Below are positions 20,509 through 32,497 of a DNA stretch of 64,000 nt, piece by piece. Source of the stretch: Staphylococcus sp. ACRSN (GTDB taxonomy: Bacteria; Bacillota; Bacilli; Staphylococcales; Staphylococcaceae); the NCBI RefSeq assembly GCF_022346615.1, contig NZ_JAKRNS010000007.1, forward strand, positions 1 through 64,000, in the 5' to 3' direction. The stretch's first letter is position 1, and the number at the start of each line of letters is the position of its first letter. The notes beneath the pieces were generated by a model. That model worked only from the letters and a program-made list of their open reading frames with translations. It searched no databases and was not told where the DNA came from. The translations under genes and the position numbers were made by a program.

Positions 20509-20690
20509 TAAATTAAATGATTTATAGATAGACGTATAGAAGCAGATGACAGAAAATGACAAACATGATGACAGCGTTCAATATTGTCGTAATATGAGGT
20601 GAAATGTCATTTATTTGGGAAGTGATTCCTACGATAAAATACACTTTTAAACCTCACTGTTATCTGCTCTTAACTTGCAAAAGCAAGTAA

Positions 20691-20718
20691 ACGTGGGAGG
20701 AAATTCCGCTAAAACCAC
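20691..20718 (+). promoter_or_regulatory. Second L1-type motif, before rplA
   Basis: The 227-base spacer between rplK and rplA contains GTGGGAGG (20693-20700) and ACCAC (20714-20718), just before the rplA ribosome site. This repeats the motif seen before rplK. Upstream in the same spacer GCAGATGACAG and CTGTTATCTGC (starting near 20540 and 20656) can pair to close a large stem. It may let L1 repress its own translation; that is an inference. Confidence 0.5.
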
Positions 20719-20735
20719 TAAAGGAGGAACATGAA

Positions 20736-21425
20736 ATGGCTAAAAAAAGCAAAAGATATCAAGAAGTAGCTAGCAAAATTGACCGCCAAAAACAATATTC
20801 TGTTGAAGAAGCTGTTGAACTAGCTAAAGAAACAAGTATCGCTAACTTTGACGCATCAGTTGAAGTTGCATTCCGTTTAGGGATTGATACTCGTAAAAAT
20901 GATCAACAAATCCGTGGCGCAGTAGTATTACCAAATGGTACTGGTAAGTCACAAAGTGTATTAGTATTCGCAAAAGGTGATAAAGCATCTGAAGCAGAAG
21001 CTGCTGGTGCAGACTTCGTTGGCGAAGGTGAATACGTAGAAAAAATCCAACAAGGTTGGTTCGACTTTGACGTAGTAGTAGCTACACCAGATATGATGGG
21101 TGAAGTTGGTAAATTAGGTCGTGTATTAGGACCTAAAGGTTTAATGCCAAACCCTAAAACTGGAACAGTTACAATGGACGTTAAAAAAGCTGTTGAAGAA
21201 ATTAAAGCTGGTAAAGTTGAATACCGTGCTGAAAAATCAGGTATTGTTCATGCATCAATTGGTAAAACATCATTTGATACTGACAAACTTGTTGAAAACT
21301 TGAAGACTTTACAAGACGTATTAGCTAAAGCTAAACCAGCGTCATCTAAAGGTACTTACTTCAAATCAATCACAGTAACTACAACTATGGGACCTGGAAT
21401 TAAAGTTGACGGTTCAACTTTCTAA
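20736..21425 (+). CDS. rplA: 50S ribosomal protein L1
   Basis: L1 forms the mobile stalk at the E site and often represses its own mRNA. The 229-residue product shows family motifs [36 protein letters not shown] and the C-terminal TMGPGIKVD. The ATG at 20736 follows AAAGGAGG; an out-of-frame ATG five bases earlier is not used. Confidence 0.97.
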   Translation: MAKKSKRYQEVASKIDRQKQYSVEEAVELAKETSIANFDASVEVAFRLGIDTRKNDQQIRGAVVLPNGTGKSQSVLVFAKGDKASEAEAAGADFVGEGEYVEKIQQGWFDFDVVVATPDMMGEVGKLGRVLGPKGLMPNPKTGTVTMDVKKAVEEIKAGKVEYRAEKSGIVHASIGKTSFDTDKLVENLKTLQDVLAKAKPASSKGTYFKSITVTTTMGPGIKVDGSTF

Positions 21426-21451
21426 TTTCCGACTCATATTATAATAAAAAA

Positions 21452-21488
21452 ATTCAAGGCTATCGCAGATTGCAATAGTCTTGAAATT
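21452..21488 (+). terminator. Hairpin after rplA
   Basis: The arms TTCAAGGCTAT and ATAGTCTTGAA pair with one G-U, around an 11-base loop. Only a short ATTT follows, so this is a weak terminator or processing site between rplA and the rplJL promoter. Confidence 0.5.
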
Positions 21489-21493
21489 TAATA

Positions 21494-21522
21494 TTGACTT
21501 TAATTAGTATAAGGTTTATATT
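21494..21522 (+). promoter_or_regulatory. rplJL promoter
   Basis: TTGACT (21494-21499) and TATATT (21517-21522) are 17 bp apart. This drives the L10 leader, rplJ and rplL. Confidence 0.85.
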
Positions 21523-21529
21523 GATTAAT

Positions 21530-21662
21530 GTATTATTTTACCTAAGACAGTAGGAGTTAGTGATAACTTAAAATTTGATCCTACCGAGGCTAAAATTGAC
21601 TTGAACGTGATTATTTTAGAACTTTCAAGCACTTTTTGCCATGGGTAGAAAGTGCTTTTTTT
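21530..21662 (+). promoter_or_regulatory. L10 leader with terminator
   Basis: The sequence between the promoter and rplJ has the layout of the ribosomal protein L10 leader: a paired region around CTAAGACAGTAGGAG and GATCCTACCGAGG, and then an intrinsic terminator with arms AAGCACTTT / AAAGTGCTT and a T-run (21627-21662). Excess L10(L12)4 complex binds this leader type and lowers rplJL expression. I base this on layout and on the known family. Confidence 0.8.
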
Positions 21663-21742
21663 ATTGAGTGTAGTCAATAGATTGTATAATCTAAGGTTGC
21701 TCAAGATTAAAAGCACCAAATAAAATTTATGGAGGTGTCTAA

Positions 21743-22249
21743 ATGTCTGCTATCATCGAATCAAAAAAACAAGAAGTTGATACAATTACTGAACAACTTA
21801 AAAATTCAGTCTCAACAGTAATCGTTGACTATCGTGGTCTTACTGTTTCTGAAGTAACTGAATTACGTTCACAATTACGTGAAGCTGGTGTTGAATACAA
21901 AGTATTGAAAAACACTATGGTTCGTCGTGCAGCTCAACAAGCTGGTATCGAAGGTTTAGATGAGCACTTAGTAGGTCCTACAGCAGTTGCAACTTCAACT
22001 GAAGATGTAGTTGCTCCAGCTAAAGTACTTGCTAAATTTGCAAACGAACATGAAGCTTTAGAAATTAAAGTTGGTGTTATGGAAGGCGAAGTTATTTCAG
22101 CTGAAGAAGTTAACACAGTTGGTACTTTACCATCACACGACGGTCTTGTTTCTATGCTACTATCTGTATTACAAGCTCCAGTCCGCAACTTCGCTTATGC
22201 AGTTAAAGCTGTTGGAGAAAACAAAGAAAACGAAGAAAGCGCTGAATAA
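21743..22249 (+). CDS. rplJ: 50S ribosomal protein L10
   Basis: The 168-residue protein begins [19 protein letters not shown] and contains [20 protein letters not shown], typical of L10, with a C-terminal helix that carries L7/L12 dimers. A GGAGGTG lies before the ATG. rplL follows after 37 bases. Confidence 0.97.
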   Translation: MSAIIESKKQEVDTITEQLKNSVSTVIVDYRGLTVSEVTELRSQLREAGVEYKVLKNTMVRRAAQQAGIEGLDEHLVGPTAVATSTEDVVAPAKVLAKFANEHEALEIKVGVMEGEVISAEEVNTVGTLPSHDGLVSMLLSVLQAPVRNFAYAVKAVGENKENEESAE

Positions 22250-22286
22250 TTGCGCATAACAATTAAAAAAATGGAGGAATATTAAA

Positions 22287-22655
22287 ATGGCTAATCATGA
22301 ACAAATCATTGAAGCAATTAAAGAAATGTCAGTTTTAGAATTAAACGACTTAGTTAAAGCAATCGAAGAAGAATTTGGTGTAACTGCAGCAGCTCCAGTA
22401 GCAGCAGCAGGCGCAGCAGGTGGCGGAGACGCTGCAGCAGAAAAAACAGAATTCGACGTAGAATTAACTTCTGCTGGTTCATCTAAAATCAAAGTTGTTA
22501 AAGCTGTTAAAGAAGCAACTGGTTTAGGATTAAAAGACGCTAAAGAATTAGTTGACGGAGCTCCTAAAGTTGTTAAAGAAGGTTTAGCTAAAGAAGAAGC
22601 TGAACAACTTAAAGAAGCTTTAGAAGAAGTTGGCGCTACAGTAGAATTAAAATAA
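22287..22655 (+). CDS. rplL: 50S ribosomal protein L7/L12
   Basis: The 122-residue acidic protein has the N-terminal dimerisation domain, an alanine/glycine-rich hinge (residues about 35-50) and the C-terminal factor-binding domain ([20 protein letters not shown]). It recruits the translation GTPases. GGAGGA precedes the start. Confidence 0.98.
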   Translation: MANHEQIIEAIKEMSVLELNDLVKAIEEEFGVTAAAPVAAAGAAGGGDAAAEKTEFDVELTSAGSSKIKVVKAVKEATGLGLKDAKELVDGAPKVVKEGLAKEEAEQLKEALEEVGATVELK

Positions 22656-22773
22656 TTCTTGCTGGCTAACAGTTAATAATTATATATTGCAAGTTCAAAA
22701 GGTATCTTAAATTATCGCTTGCTATAGTGAAGAAGTTTAAGTTGCACTATGAACTTGAAATCTTTGAGAAATG

Positions 22774-22804
22774 AAAACCCCGTTATTGTAATAACGGGGT
22801 TTTA
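22774..22804 (+). terminator. rplJL terminator
   Basis: A GC-rich stem (arms AAAACCCCGTTATT and AATAACGGGGTTTT) with flanking T residues is a strong intrinsic terminator, about 120 bases after rplL. Confidence 0.9.
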
Positions 22805-22912
22805 TCTTATTTTATCTATATCTGTAAATTGCGAGGATACTGTGAACGCATTTATACTCATTGAAATGGGTATAGAATTAATCTAAGAATAAAGATTGAA
22901 TGAGGTGTAGTC

Positions 22913-23521
22913 ATGAGTCATTATTATGATGAAAATCCTGAAGTAGAAAGTGACGAAACGCTTTTTACGTACTCCTACAACAGCCATGACATTGAACTAA
23001 TAACAGATGCAGGCGTTTTTTCGAAAGGGAAAATTGATTACGGATCTGATTTATTGGTAAGAACCTTTTTAAATGCACATCCCCCAGGCCCCACAAAAAG
23101 CATCTTAGATGTTGGTTGCGGTTATGGACCGATTGGTTTGATGATTGCAAAAATCTCCCCACATCATGAAATTACGATGATAGATGTTAATCAACGTGCG
23201 TTAGCATTGGCGAGAAAAAATAAAAAGAAAAACCAAATTGAAAATGTGGAAGTTGCAGAAAGCGATGGATTATCGAACGTTGCAGATGAATCATTTGATT
23301 TTATATTAACGAATCCACCGATAAGAGCAGGGAAAACAGTAGTACATGGTATTTTAAATGACGCTTTTAGTAAATTAAAACAAGATGGTACGCTGTATGT
23401 TGTTATACAGAAAAAGCAAGGCATGCCGTCAGCAAAGAAAAAAATGGAAGATACATTCGGTAACGTTGAAGTAGTAGAAAAAAGTAAAGGTTATTACATT
23501 TTAAGAAGTGTAAAAGGTTGA
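22913..23521 (+). CDS. RsmC-like SAM-dependent methyltransferase (YbxB)
   Basis: The 202-residue protein has a class I SAM domain with motif I ILDVGCGYGPIGLMIA, an acidic motif II (MIDVNQRALALA) and the N6/N2-purine-type motif LTNPPIRAGK. It matches the YbxB/RsmC family found between rplL and rpoB in Firmicutes. A role in rRNA guanine methylation is inferred from family membership only. An in-frame ATG follows GAGGTG. Confidence 0.85.
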   Translation: MSHYYDENPEVESDETLFTYSYNSHDIELITDAGVFSKGKIDYGSDLLVRTFLNAHPPGPTKSILDVGCGYGPIGLMIAKISPHHEITMIDVNQRALALARKNKKKNQIENVEVAESDGLSNVADESFDFILTNPPIRAGKTVVHGILNDAFSKLKQDGTLYVVIQKKQGMPSAKKKMEDTFGNVEVVEKSKGYYILRSVKG

Positions 23522-23584
23522 TTAAAATGTCTGCTTCTGATATAGTTATAGAATGTAAAAATTTATGTTCAATAAGTGTGTACT

Positions 23585-23613
23585 TTTACGTTCGAAATAA
23601 CATTGTATATAAT
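23585..23613 (+). promoter_or_regulatory. rpoBC promoter
   Basis: TTTACG (23585-23590), a 17-bp spacer and TATAAT (23608-23613) form a good promoter about 110 bases before rpoB. Confidence 0.7.
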
Positions 23614-23620
23614 ATGAAAT

Positions 23621-23659
23621 AGAAAATGGTGTCATCAGGAGTGCTACCGTTTTCTTTTT
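23621..23659 (+). terminator. Attenuator-like hairpin before rpoB
   Basis: AGAAAATGGT pairs with ACCGTTTTCT (one G-U) around a 15-base loop, and TTTTTG follows. It lies between the promoter and rpoB, so part of the transcripts may stop here. It could set RNA polymerase levels. Confidence 0.5.
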
Positions 23660-23720
23660 GTCTTATTATATTTGCTATTTTACTAAAAGTAAACACACAA
23701 TTTTTGAGGGGTGAATCTGT

Positions 23721-26700
23721 TTGGCAGGTCAATTTGTCCAATATGGAAGACATCGTAAACGTAGAAACTATGCGAGAATTTCAGAGGTATTAGAATTACC
23801 AAATTTAATTGAGATTCAAACTAAGTCTTACGATTGGTTCTTAGAAGAAGGTTTATTAGAAATGTTTAGAGACATTTCTCCAATTGAAGATTTCACTGGA
23901 AATCTTTCTTTAGAGTTTGTAGATTACAGACTTGGTGAACCAAAGTATGATTTAGAGGAATCGAAAAACCGTGATACAACGTATGCAGCACCTCTACGTG
24001 TTAAAGTACGTCTAATCATCAAAGAAACTGGCGAAGTAAAAGAGCAAGAAGTGTTTATGGGTGATTTCCCATTAATGACAGATACAGGTACATTCGTAAT
24101 TAACGGTGCTGAACGTGTAATCGTATCGCAATTAGTTCGTTCTCCATCCGTTTACTTCAATGAAAAACTAGACAAAAACGGAAACACAAACTTTGATGCA
24201 ACAATTATTCCTAACCGTGGTGCATGGTTAGAATATGAAACTGATGCAAAAAATGTTGTTTATGTACGTATTGATAGAACTAGAAAATTACCATTAACAG
24301 TATTATTAAGAGCTTTAGGTTTCTCAACAGATCAAGAAATCGTTGATCTTTTTGGTGAAAGTGAATACTTACGTAATACATTAGAAAAAGATGGTACAGA
24401 GAATACAGATCAAGCATTGCTTGAGATTTATGAGCGTCTACGTCCTGGTGAACCACCAACAGTAGAAAATGCTAAGAGTCTATTGTATTCACGCTTCTTC
24501 GATCCAAAACGTTATGATTTAGCTAGCGTGGGTCGTTACAAAGCGAACAAAAAGTTACATTTAAAACATCGCTTATTCAATCAAAAATTAGCTGAACCAA
24601 TTGTTAATGCAGAAACTGGTGAAATTGTAGCTGAAGAAGGTACAGTACTTGACCGTCGTAATTTAGACGAAATCATGGATGTATTAGAATCAAATGCAAA
24701 CAGTGAAGTATTTGAATTAGAAGGTAGCATCATTGATGAACCTGTAGAAATTCAATCAATTAAAGTTTACGTGCCTAATGATGAAGAGGGCCGTACAACT
24801 ACAGTGATTGGTAATGCTTTCCCAGATTCTGAAGTGAAATGTATTACACCTGCTGATATTATTGCGTCTATGTCATACTTCTTTAATTTATTAAGTGGTA
24901 TTGGCTTCACTGATGATATCGACCATTTAGGTAACCGTCGTCTACGTTCAGTAGGTGAATTGTTACAAAACCAATTCCGTATTGGTTTATCAAGAATGGA
25001 ACGTGTTGTACGTGAAAGAATGTCAATTCAAGATACAGATTCAATCACACCACAACAATTAATTAACATTCGCCCTGTAATTGCTTCTATCAAAGAATTC
25101 TTTGGTAGTTCACAATTATCACAATTCATGGACCAAGCGAACCCATTAGCTGAGTTGACGCACAAACGTCGTCTATCAGCATTAGGACCTGGTGGTTTAA
25201 CACGTGAACGTGCTCAAATGGAAGTGCGTGACGTACATTACTCTCACTATGGCCGTATGTGTCCAATCGAAACGCCTGAGGGTCCAAATATCGGACTTAT
25301 CAACTCATTATCAAGTTATGCGCGTGTGAATGAATTTGGTTTCATTGAAACACCGTACCGTAAAGTTGATATTGAAACACAATCAATTACAGAACAAATT
25401 GACTACTTAACAGCTGATGAAGAAGATAGCTATGTAGTAGCACAAGCAAACTCTGTATTAGATGAAAACGGACGTTTCGTAGAAGATGAAGTTGTTTGTC
25501 GTTTCCGTGGTAATAACACTGTTATGGCTAAAGAAAAAATGGATTATATGGATGTATCACCGAAACAAGTTGTTTCTGCTGCGACAGCATGTATTCCTTT
25601 CTTAGAAAACGATGACTCTAACCGTGCATTGATGGGTGCAAACATGCAACGTCAAGCAGTACCATTGATGAATCCTGAATCACCATTCGTTGGTACAGGT
25701 ATGGAACATGTAGCTGCTCGTGACTCTGGTGCGGCGGTAGTTGCCAAACGTAAAGGTCGCGTTGAACACGTTGAATCTAATGAAATTCTTGTACGTCAAC
25801 TTATCGAAGAAGATGGACAAGAATATGAAGGTGAATTAGATCGCTATCCATTAGCTAAATTCAAACGTTCAAATACAGGTACTTGTTATAACCAACGCCC
25901 AATCGTTAGCTCTGGCGACGTTGTAACTAGAGGTGAAATCTTAGCAGATGGTCCATCTATGGAACTTGGTGAGATGGCACTTGGTAGAAACGTAGTTGTT
26001 GGTTTCATGACATGGGACGGTTATAACTATGAGGATGCTGTAATCATGAGCGAACGTCTTGTTAAAGATGACGTTTATACTTCTATCCATATCGAAGAAT
26101 ATGAATCAGAAGCACGTGATACAAAATTAGGGCCTGAAGAAATCACTCGAGACATTCCTAATGTTTCTGAGAGTGCACTCAAAAACTTAGATGACCGTGG
26201 TATTGTATATGTAGGTGCTGAAGTTAATGATGGTGACATCTTAGTAGGTAAAGTAACGCCAAAAGGTGTAACAGAATTAACTGCAGAAGAGCGTTTATTA
26301 CATGCAATCTTCGGTGAAAAAGCACGTGAAGTACGTGATACATCATTACGTGTACCTCATGGTGCAGGCGGTATTGTTCTAGATGTTAAAGTCTTTAACC
26401 GTGAAGAAGGAGATGACACATTATCTCCAGGTGTAAACCAATTAGTACGTGTATATATCGTTCAAAAACGTAAAATACACGTAGGTGATAAAATGTGTGG
26501 ACGTCACGGTAACAAAGGTGTCATTTCTAAGATTGTTCCAGAAGAAGATATGCCTTATTTACCAGACGGAACACCAATTGATATCATGTTAAACCCATTA
26601 GGTGTACCATCACGTATGAATATCGGACAAGTATTAGAGCTACATTTAGGTATGGCAGCTAAAAACTTAGGTATTCACGTTGCATCACCAGTATTTGATG

Positions 26701-27272
26701 GTGCCAGCGACGAAGATGTTTGGTCAACTATTGAAGAAGCTGGAATGGCTCGTGACGGTAAGACTGTACTTTACGACGGACGAACAGGTGAACCATTTGA
26801 TAACCGTATTTCTGTCGGCGTTATGTACATGTTGAAACTTGCACACATGGTTGATGATAAATTACACGCACGTTCAACTGGTCCATATTCACTTGTTACA
26901 CAACAACCACTTGGTGGTAAAGCACAATTTGGTGGACAACGTTTCGGTGAAATGGAAGTATGGGCACTTGAAGCATACGGTGCTGCATATACACTTCAGG
27001 AAATCTTAACTTATAAATCAGATGATACAGTAGGTCGTGTTAAAACATACGAATCTATTGTTAAAGGTGAAAATATTTCTAAACCAAGTGTTCCAGAATC
27101 ATTCAGAGTATTGATGAAAGAATTACAAAGTTTAGGATTAGACGTTAAGATTATGGACGAGCATGACAATGAAATTGACATGCACGATACTGAAGATGAA
27201 GACGTGGTTGAGCGTAAAGTTGATCTTCAACAAAAAGATGCTCCAGAATCACAAAAAGAAATCACTGACTAA
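23721..27272 (+). CDS. rpoB: RNA polymerase beta subunit
   Basis: The 1183-residue protein is the full-length RpoB. The rifampicin-pocket segment ([20 protein letters not shown], near residue 470) has the wild-type residues, as far as I can compare from memory. The conserved [13 protein letters not shown] and [21 protein letters not shown] are present. The start is TTG ([17 protein letters not shown]) behind GAGGGGTG. The gene differs at many residues from the S. aureus protein I remember, especially near residues 560-760. Confidence 0.98.
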   Translation: MAGQFVQYGRHRKRRNYARISEVLELPNLIEIQTKSYDWFLEEGLLEMFRDISPIEDFTGNLSLEFVDYRLGEPKYDLEESKNRDTTYAAPLRVKVRLIIKETGEVKEQEVFMGDFPLMTDTGTFVINGAERVIVSQLVRSPSVYFNEKLDKNGNTNFDATIIPNRGAWLEYETDAKNVVYVRIDRTRKLPLTVLLRALGFSTDQEIVDLFGESEYLRNTLEKDGTENTDQALLEIYERLRPGEPPTVENAKSLLYSRFFDPKRYDLASVGRYKANKKLHLKHRLFNQKLAEPIVNAETGEIVAEEGTVLDRRNLDEIMDVLESNANSEVFELEGSIIDEPVEIQSIKVYVPNDEEGRTTTVIGNAFPDSEVKCITPADIIASMSYFFNLLSGIGFTDDIDHLGNRRLRSVGELLQNQFRIGLSRMERVVRERMSIQDTDSITPQQLINIRPVIASIKEFFGSSQLSQFMDQANPLAELTHKRRLSALGPGGLTRERAQMEVRDVHYSHYGRMCPIETPEGPNIGLINSLSSYARVNEFGFIETPYRKVDIETQSITEQIDYLTADEEDSYVVAQANSVLDENGRFVEDEVVCRFRGNNTVMAKEKMDYMDVSPKQVVSAATACIPFLENDDSNRALMGANMQRQAVPLMNPESPFVGTGMEHVAARDSGAAVVAKRKGRVEHVESNEILVRQLIEEDGQEYEGELDRYPLAKFKRSNTGTCYNQRPIVSSGDVVTRGEILADGPSMELGEMALGRNVVVGFMTWDGYNYEDAVIMSERLVKDDVYTSIHIEEYESEARDTKLGPEEITRDIPNVSESALKNLDDRGIVYVGAEVNDGDILVGKVTPKGVTELTAEERLLHAIFGEKAREVRDTSLRVPHGAGGIVLDVKVFNREEGDDTLSPGVNQLVRVYIVQKRKIHVGDKMCGRHGNKGVISKIVPEEDMPYLPDGTPIDIMLNPLGVPSRMNIGQVLELHLGMAAKNLGIHVASPVFDGASDEDVWSTIEEAGMARDGKTVLYDGRTGEPFDNRISVGVMYMLKLAHMVDDKLHARSTGPYSLVTQQPLGGKAQFGGQRFGEMEVWALEAYGAAYTLQEILTYKSDDTVGRVKTYESIVKGENISKPSVPESFRVLMKELQSLGLDVKIMDEHDNEIDMHDTEDEDVVERKVDLQQKDAPESQKEITD

Positions 27273-27405
27273 TCGCATTTAAGTTTATAAAGGTAATATC
27301 CATATCGAGTAGCCGTAATGGCACTCGATTATGGTCTTGCCATTTATCAATATAGAGCAATCAATCAATTTGCACAGCTAATCTAAATTGAAGGAGGTAG
27401 GCTCC

Positions 27406-30400
27406 TTGATTGATGTAAATAATTTCCATTATATGAAAATAGGACTTGCTTCACCTGAAAAAATCCGTTCATGGTCTTTTGGTGAGGTTAAAAAGCCAGA
27501 AACAATAAATTACCGTACTTTAAAACCCGAAAAAGATGGTCTTTTCTGTGAAAGAATATTCGGACCTACAAAAGATTGGGAATGTAGTTGTGGTAAATAC
27601 AAACGCGTACGTTATAAAGGTATGGTTTGTGACAGATGTGGTGTAGAGGTAACAAAATCAAAAGTGCGCCGTGAAAGAATGGGACACATTGAACTTGCAG
27701 CACCTGTTTCACACATTTGGTACTTCAAAGGTATTCCAAGTCGTATGGGTCTTTTATTAGACATGTCACCAAGAGCATTAGAAGAAGTAATATACTTTGC
27801 ATCTTATGTTGTTGTTAACCCAGGACCAACTGGTCTGGAGAAAAAGACATTACTTTCTGAAGCTGAATTCAGAGAATACTACGATAAATTCCCAGGACAA
27901 TTCACTGCTAAAATGGGTGCCGAAGGAATCAAAGAACTACTTGAAGAAATCGATTTAGATTCTGAATTAAAATCATTACGTGATGAGTTAGAATCAGCTA
28001 CTGGTCAAAGACTAACACGTGCAATTAAACGATTAGAAGTTGTTGAATCATTTAGACATTCTGGTAATAATCCAGCTTGGATGATTTTAGATGTACTTCC
28101 TATCATACCACCTGAAATCAGACCAATGGTTCAATTAGATGGTGGCCGTTTTGCTACAAGTGATTTAAACGATTTATATCGCCGTGTTATCAACCGTAAT
28201 AATCGTTTGAAACGTTTATTAGACTTAGGTGCACCTGGTATCATCGTACAAAACGAAAAACGTATGTTACAAGAAGCTGTAGATGCGCTTATCGATAATG
28301 GTCGTCGTGGCCGTCCAGTGACTGGACCAGGTAACCGCCCATTAAAATCACTTTCTCATATGCTTAAAGGTAAACAAGGACGTTTCCGTCAAAACTTATT
28401 AGGTAAACGTGTTGACTACTCAGGTCGTTCAGTTATCGCAGTTGGACCAAGCTTGAAAATGTATCAATGTGGATTGCCTAAAGAAATGGCGCTAGAGTTG
28501 TTCAAACCATTCATTATGAAAGAGTTAGTTCAACGTGAGATTGCTACAAATATCAAAAATGCTAAGAGTAAAATTGAACGCATGGACGATGAAGTATGGG
28601 ATGTTTTAGAAGATGTAATTAAAGAACACCCAGTATTACTTAACCGTGCGCCTACGCTTCACAGATTAGGTATCCAAGCATTTGAACCAACATTAGTAGA
28701 AGGCCGTGCTATTCGTTTACATCCACTTGTAACAACAGCGTATAATGCCGACTTTGATGGTGACCAAATGGCTGTTCACGTACCTTTATCTAAAGAAGCT
28801 CAAGCTGAAGCTCGTATGTTAATGCTTGCTGCTCAAAACATCTTGAATCCTAAAGATGGTAAACCAGTTGTTACGCCATCACAGGATATGGTATTAGGTA
28901 ACTATTACTTAACACTTGAACGTAAAGAAGCAGTAAATACAGGTACAATATATAACGATACAAACGAAGTATTGAAAGCTTATGCAAATGGTTATGTACA
29001 CTTACACACTCGTATTGGTGTTCATGCAAAATCATTTAACAATCCAACATTCACTGAAGAACAAAACAACAAGATTTTAACAACTTCAGTAGGTAAAGTA
29101 ATCTTCAATGAAATTATTCCAGATTCATTTGCTTTCATTAACGAACCAACTCAAGCTAACTTAGAAGGTGAAACACCTGATAAATATTTCGTTACTGCAA
29201 CGGAATTAGGCGAAGGTGGACTTAAAGCATACTTCGAAAATGAAGAACTAATCGAACCATTCAACAAAAAATTCTTGGGTAACATCATTGCTGAAGTCTT
29301 CAACCGTTTCAGCATTACAGATACTTCAATGATGTTAGATAGAATGAAAGATTTAGGTTTCAAATTCTCTTCTAAAGCAGGCATCACAGTGGGTGTATCT
29401 GATATCGTGGTATTACCAGACAAGAAAGATATCTTAGATGAGCATGAAAAACTTGTTGATCGAATAACAAAACAATTCAACCGTGGTTTAATCACAGAAT
29501 TTGAACGTTATAATGCTGTTGTAGAAATATGGACAGACGCTAAAGATCAAATTCAAGGTGAATTAATGCAATCACTAGATAAAACAAACCCAATCTTCAT
29601 GATGAGTGACTCAGGTGCCCGTGGTAACGCATCTAACTTTACACAGTTAGCTGGTATGCGTGGATTGATGGCTGCACCATCAGGTAAGATTATCGAATTA
29701 CCAATCACTTCATCATTCCGTGAAGGTTTAACAGTATTAGAGTACTTTATCTCTACCCATGGTGCGCGTAAAGGTCTTGCCGATACAGCACTTAAGACTG
29801 CCGATTCAGGTTACCTTACTCGTCGTCTTGTTGACGTGGCACAAGATGTTATCGTCCGTGAAGAAGATTGTGGTACGGATAGAGGCTTACTCGTTTCTGA
29901 TATTAAAGAAGGTACAGAAATGATTGAACCATTTATCGAACGTATCGAAGGACGTTATTCTAAAGAAACAGTTCGTCATCCAGAAACTGATGAAATTATT
30001 ATTCGTCCAGATGAACTTATCACTGCAGACATTGCTAAACAAATTGTTGATGCAGGTCTTGAAAAAATGTATATCCGTTCTGCATTTACTTGTAACACAC
30101 GTCATGGTGTATGTGAAAAATGTTACGGTAAAAACCTTGCTACTGGTGAAAAAGTTGAAGTTGGTGAAGCAGTTGGTACAATTGCTGCCCAATCAATTGG
30201 TGAGCCAGGTACACAGCTTACAATGCGTACATTCCATACAGGTGGTGTAGCAGGTAGTGATATCACGCAAGGTCTTCCTCGTATCCAAGAGATTTTCGAA
30301 GCGCGTAATCCAAAAGGACAAGCGATCATTACGGAAATCGAAGGTGTTGTGGATGACATCAAACTTGCAAAAGATCGTCAACAAGAAATCGTTATTAAAG

Positions 30401-31029
30401 GTGCAAATGAAACAAGATCTTATCTTGCTTCAGGTACATCTAGATTAAAAGTTGAAATCGGTCAAAGCGTTGAACGCGGAGAAGTACTTACAGAAGGTTC
30501 TATTGAGCCTAAGAACTACTTATCTGTATCAGGTTTAAATGCAACTGAGAGCTACTTACTAAAAGAAGTTCAAAAGGTTTACCGTATGCAAGGTGTGGAA
30601 ATCGATGATAAACACGTTGAAGTTATGGTAAGACAAATGTTGCGTAAAGTTCGTATCATTGAAGCTGGAGATACAAAATTATTACCAGGTTCACTTGTTG
30701 ATATTCATAACTTTACTGATGCAAACCGTGACGCATTTAAAGAGCGTAAACGCCCAGCAACAGCTAAACCAGTATTATTAGGTATTACGAAAGCTTCTCT
30801 TGAAACTGAAAGCTTCTTATCAGCAGCTTCATTCCAAGAAACAACTCGTGTACTTACAGATGCGGCGATTAAAGGTAAACGTGATAACTTACTTGGTCTT
30901 AAAGAGAATGTTATTATCGGTAAATTAATTCCTGCAGGTACTGGTATGAGACGTTATAGAGATGTTCAATATGACAAATCTGTACCAGCACAAGAGGAAG
31001 TTGAAACAGTTCAAACTACGGAAATGTAA
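27406..31029 (+). CDS. rpoC: RNA polymerase beta' subunit
   Basis: The 1207-residue product has the N-terminal zinc finger ([20 protein letters not shown]), the catalytic magnesium loop [12 protein letters not shown] near residue 447, and the trigger-loop region [25 protein letters not shown] chose the TTG at 27406 ([16 protein letters not shown]) because AAGGAGGTAGG precedes it; some homologues are annotated from the later ATG (MKIGLAS). The gap to rpoB is 133 bases with no clear terminator. Confidence 0.98.
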   Translation: MIDVNNFHYMKIGLASPEKIRSWSFGEVKKPETINYRTLKPEKDGLFCERIFGPTKDWECSCGKYKRVRYKGMVCDRCGVEVTKSKVRRERMGHIELAAPVSHIWYFKGIPSRMGLLLDMSPRALEEVIYFASYVVVNPGPTGLEKKTLLSEAEFREYYDKFPGQFTAKMGAEGIKELLEEIDLDSELKSLRDELESATGQRLTRAIKRLEVVESFRHSGNNPAWMILDVLPIIPPEIRPMVQLDGGRFATSDLNDLYRRVINRNNRLKRLLDLGAPGIIVQNEKRMLQEAVDALIDNGRRGRPVTGPGNRPLKSLSHMLKGKQGRFRQNLLGKRVDYSGRSVIAVGPSLKMYQCGLPKEMALELFKPFIMKELVQREIATNIKNAKSKIERMDDEVWDVLEDVIKEHPVLLNRAPTLHRLGIQAFEPTLVEGRAIRLHPLVTTAYNADFDGDQMAVHVPLSKEAQAEARMLMLAAQNILNPKDGKPVVTPSQDMVLGNYYLTLERKEAVNTGTIYNDTNEVLKAYANGYVHLHTRIGVHAKSFNNPTFTEEQNNKILTTSVGKVIFNEIIPDSFAFINEPTQANLEGETPDKYFVTATELGEGGLKAYFENEELIEPFNKKFLGNIIAEVFNRFSITDTSMMLDRMKDLGFKFSSKAGITVGVSDIVVLPDKKDILDEHEKLVDRITKQFNRGLITEFERYNAVVEIWTDAKDQIQGELMQSLDKTNPIFMMSDSGARGNASNFTQLAGMRGLMAAPSGKIIELPITSSFREGLTVLEYFISTHGARKGLADTALKTADSGYLTRRLVDVAQDVIVREEDCGTDRGLLVSDIKEGTEMIEPFIERIEGRYSKETVRHPETDEIIIRPDELITADIAKQIVDAGLEKMYIRSAFTCNTRHGVCEKCYGKNLATGEKVEVGEAVGTIAAQSIGEPGTQLTMRTFHTGGVAGSDITQGLPRIQEIFEARNPKGQAIITEIEGVVDDIKLAKDRQQEIVIKGANETRSYLASGTSRLKVEIGQSVERGEVLTEGSIEPKNYLSVSGLNATESYLLKEVQKVYRMQGVEIDDKHVEVMVRQMLRKVRIIEAGDTKLLPGSLVDIHNFTDANRDAFKERKRPATAKPVLLGITKASLETESFLSAASFQETTRVLTDAAIKGKRDNLLGLKENVIIGKLIPAGTGMRRYRDVQYDKSVPAQEEVETVQTTEM

Positions 31030-31045
31030 TTTAATGATTCAACTC

Positions 31046-31088
31046 AAACAAGCTGACCGAAATATAATATTTCGGTCGCTTGTTTTTT
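31046..31088 (+). terminator. rpoBC terminator
   Basis: A long stem with a one-base bulge (arms AAACAAGC(T)GACCGAAATAT and TATTTCGGTCGCTTGTTT) is followed by a T-run. It ends the rpoBC transcript. Confidence 0.9.
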
Positions 31089-31122
31089 CTCTATTTTCTT
31101 AAATAAATTATGTGATAAAACG

Positions 31123-31152
31123 TTGACTGAATGATATAGAAGATGTTATTAT
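31123..31152 (+). promoter_or_regulatory. rplGB promoter
   Basis: TTGACT (31123-31128) and TATTAT (31147-31152), 18 bp apart, precede the L7Ae-like gene by about 40 bases. Confidence 0.7.
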
Positions 31153-31192
31153 TGTAAAGGTTGATGCAAGCAGAACTTTGGAGGATATATTA

Positions 31193-31447
31193 ATGTCTAA
31201 TGAAAAAGTTGCACGCTTTAACAAACAACAATATGTTGTTGGTCTTAAACAAACGCTTAAAGCTTTGAATAAAGATCAAGTTACATCATTGATAATTGCT
31301 CAAGACGTCGAAGTTCATTTATTGACTCGCGTGTTAAGCCAAATCAATCACAAAACAATACCTGTCTCATTTTTCAAAGGCAAACGCGCTTTAGGAGAAT
31401 ATGTAGGTATCAGTGTGAGTGCAACAATTGTTGCATGTTTGAAATGA
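31193..31447 (+). CDS. rplGB: L7Ae-family kink-turn binding protein (YbxF-like)
   Basis: The 84-residue protein ([20 protein letters not shown]) belongs to the L7Ae/L30e family, with the RNA-contact region [17 protein letters not shown]. In Bacillus the equivalent YbxF binds kink-turn RNA. The ATG at 31193 is chosen because GGAGG lies just before it. Its place between rpoC and rpsL is conserved. Confidence 0.9.
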   Translation: MSNEKVARFNKQQYVVGLKQTLKALNKDQVTSLIIAQDVEVHLLTRVLSQINHKTIPVSFFKGKRALGEYVGISVSATIVACLK

Positions 31448-31449
31448 GA

Positions 31450-31478
31450 TTAGTAAGAATATTTCTTACTAAATTTTA
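31450..31478 (+). terminator. Hairpin after rplGB
   Basis: TTAGTAAGAA pairs with TTCTTACTAA around a three-base loop, followed by ATTTTATTT. It is three bases after the rplGB stop codon and may be a partial terminator before the str operon. Confidence 0.65.
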
Positions 31479-31542
31479 TTTACCCTTAAAATGAACCACC
31501 TGGATGTGTGGGATTATAAAACAGGAGAGGAGGAAACATTCA

Positions 31543-31956
31543 ATGCCAACTATTAATCAATTGGTACGCAAACCAAGACAAAGCAAATCAAAGAAATCTG
31601 ATTCACCAGCATTAAACAGAAACTTTAACAGTAAACAAAAGAAATTTACTGACTTAAATTCTCCACAAAAACGTGGCGTTTGTACTCGTGTAGGTACAAT
31701 GACACCTAAAAAACCTAACTCAGCGTTACGTAAATATGCTCGTGTTCGTTTATCAAACAACATCGAAATTAATGCGTATATCCCTGGTATCGGTCATAAC
31801 TTACAAGAACACAGTGTTGTACTTGTACGTGGTGGACGAGTAAAAGACTTACCTGGTGTACGTTACCACATCGTTCGTGGTGCACTTGATACTTCAGGTG
31901 TTGATGGACGTAGACAAGGACGTTCATTATACGGAACTAAAAAACCTAAAAATTAA
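31543..31956 (+). CDS. rpsL: 30S ribosomal protein S12
   Basis: The 137-residue protein ([13 protein letters not shown]) contains [11 protein letters not shown] and [17 protein letters not shown]. The two lysines at which streptomycin resistance usually arises are unchanged. AGGAGAGGAGG precedes the ATG at 31543; the longer reading frame upstream is not supported by homologues. Confidence 0.98.
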   Translation: MPTINQLVRKPRQSKSKKSDSPALNRNFNSKQKKFTDLNSPQKRGVCTRVGTMTPKKPNSALRKYARVRLSNNIEINAYIPGIGHNLQEHSVVLVRGGRVKDLPGVRYHIVRGALDTSGVDGRRQGRSLYGTKKPKN

Positions 31957-32026
31957 TTTTAAGATTGCGTAAATTTTCGCAACACAATTTAAAAATATAC
32001 TATAATAGGAAGGGAGGATATACATT

Positions 32027-32497
32027 ATGCCTCGTAAAGGATCAGTACCAAAAAGAGACGTATTACCAGATCCAATTCATAACTCAAAATTAGTTACAAA
32101 ATTGATCAACAAAATCATGTTAGATGGTAAACGTGGAACAGCTCAAAGAATTCTTTATTCTGCTTTCGACCTAGTTCAAGAACGTAGTGGTCGTGAAGCT
32201 GTTGAAGTATTTGAAGAAGCTATCGACAACATCATGCCTGTATTAGAAGTTAAAGCTCGTCGTGTTGGTGGTTCTAACTATCAAGTACCAGTAGAAGTTC
32301 GTCCAGAACGTCGTACTACATTAGGTCTACGTTGGTTAGTTAACTATGCACGTCTTCGTGGTGAAAAAACTATGGAGGAGCGTTTAGCTAACGAAATCTT
32401 AGATGCAGCTAACAACACAGGTGGCGCAGTTAAGAAACGTGAAGACACTCACAAAATGGCTGAAGCAAATAAAGCATTCGCTCACTATCGTTGGTAG
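32027..32497 (+). CDS. rpsG: 30S ribosomal protein S7
   Basis: The 156-residue protein ([22 protein letters not shown]) is a full-length S7, a primary binder of 16S rRNA and, in many bacteria, the repressor of the str operon. The ribosome site is AGGGAGG. The following 119-base spacer to fusA could fold (GATGG / CCATC) but I cannot define an S7 site. Confidence 0.97.
   Translation: MPRKGSVPKRDVLPDPIHNSKLVTKLINKIMLDGKRGTAQRILYSAFDLVQERSGREAVEVFEEAIDNIMPVLEVKARRVGGSNYQVPVEVRPERRTTLGLRWLVNYARLRGEKTMEERLANEILDAANNTGGAVKKREDTHKMAEANKAFAHYRW

Noticed and set aside
25100-25200. Rifampicin-resistance changes in rpoB
   Set aside because: The pocket residues match the wild-type staphylococcal sequence as far as I can judge from memory.
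29151-29495. A 114-codon minus-strand frame within rpoC
   Set aside because: It is complementary to a conserved part of rpoC, without a ribosome site or known family, so it is not a gene.
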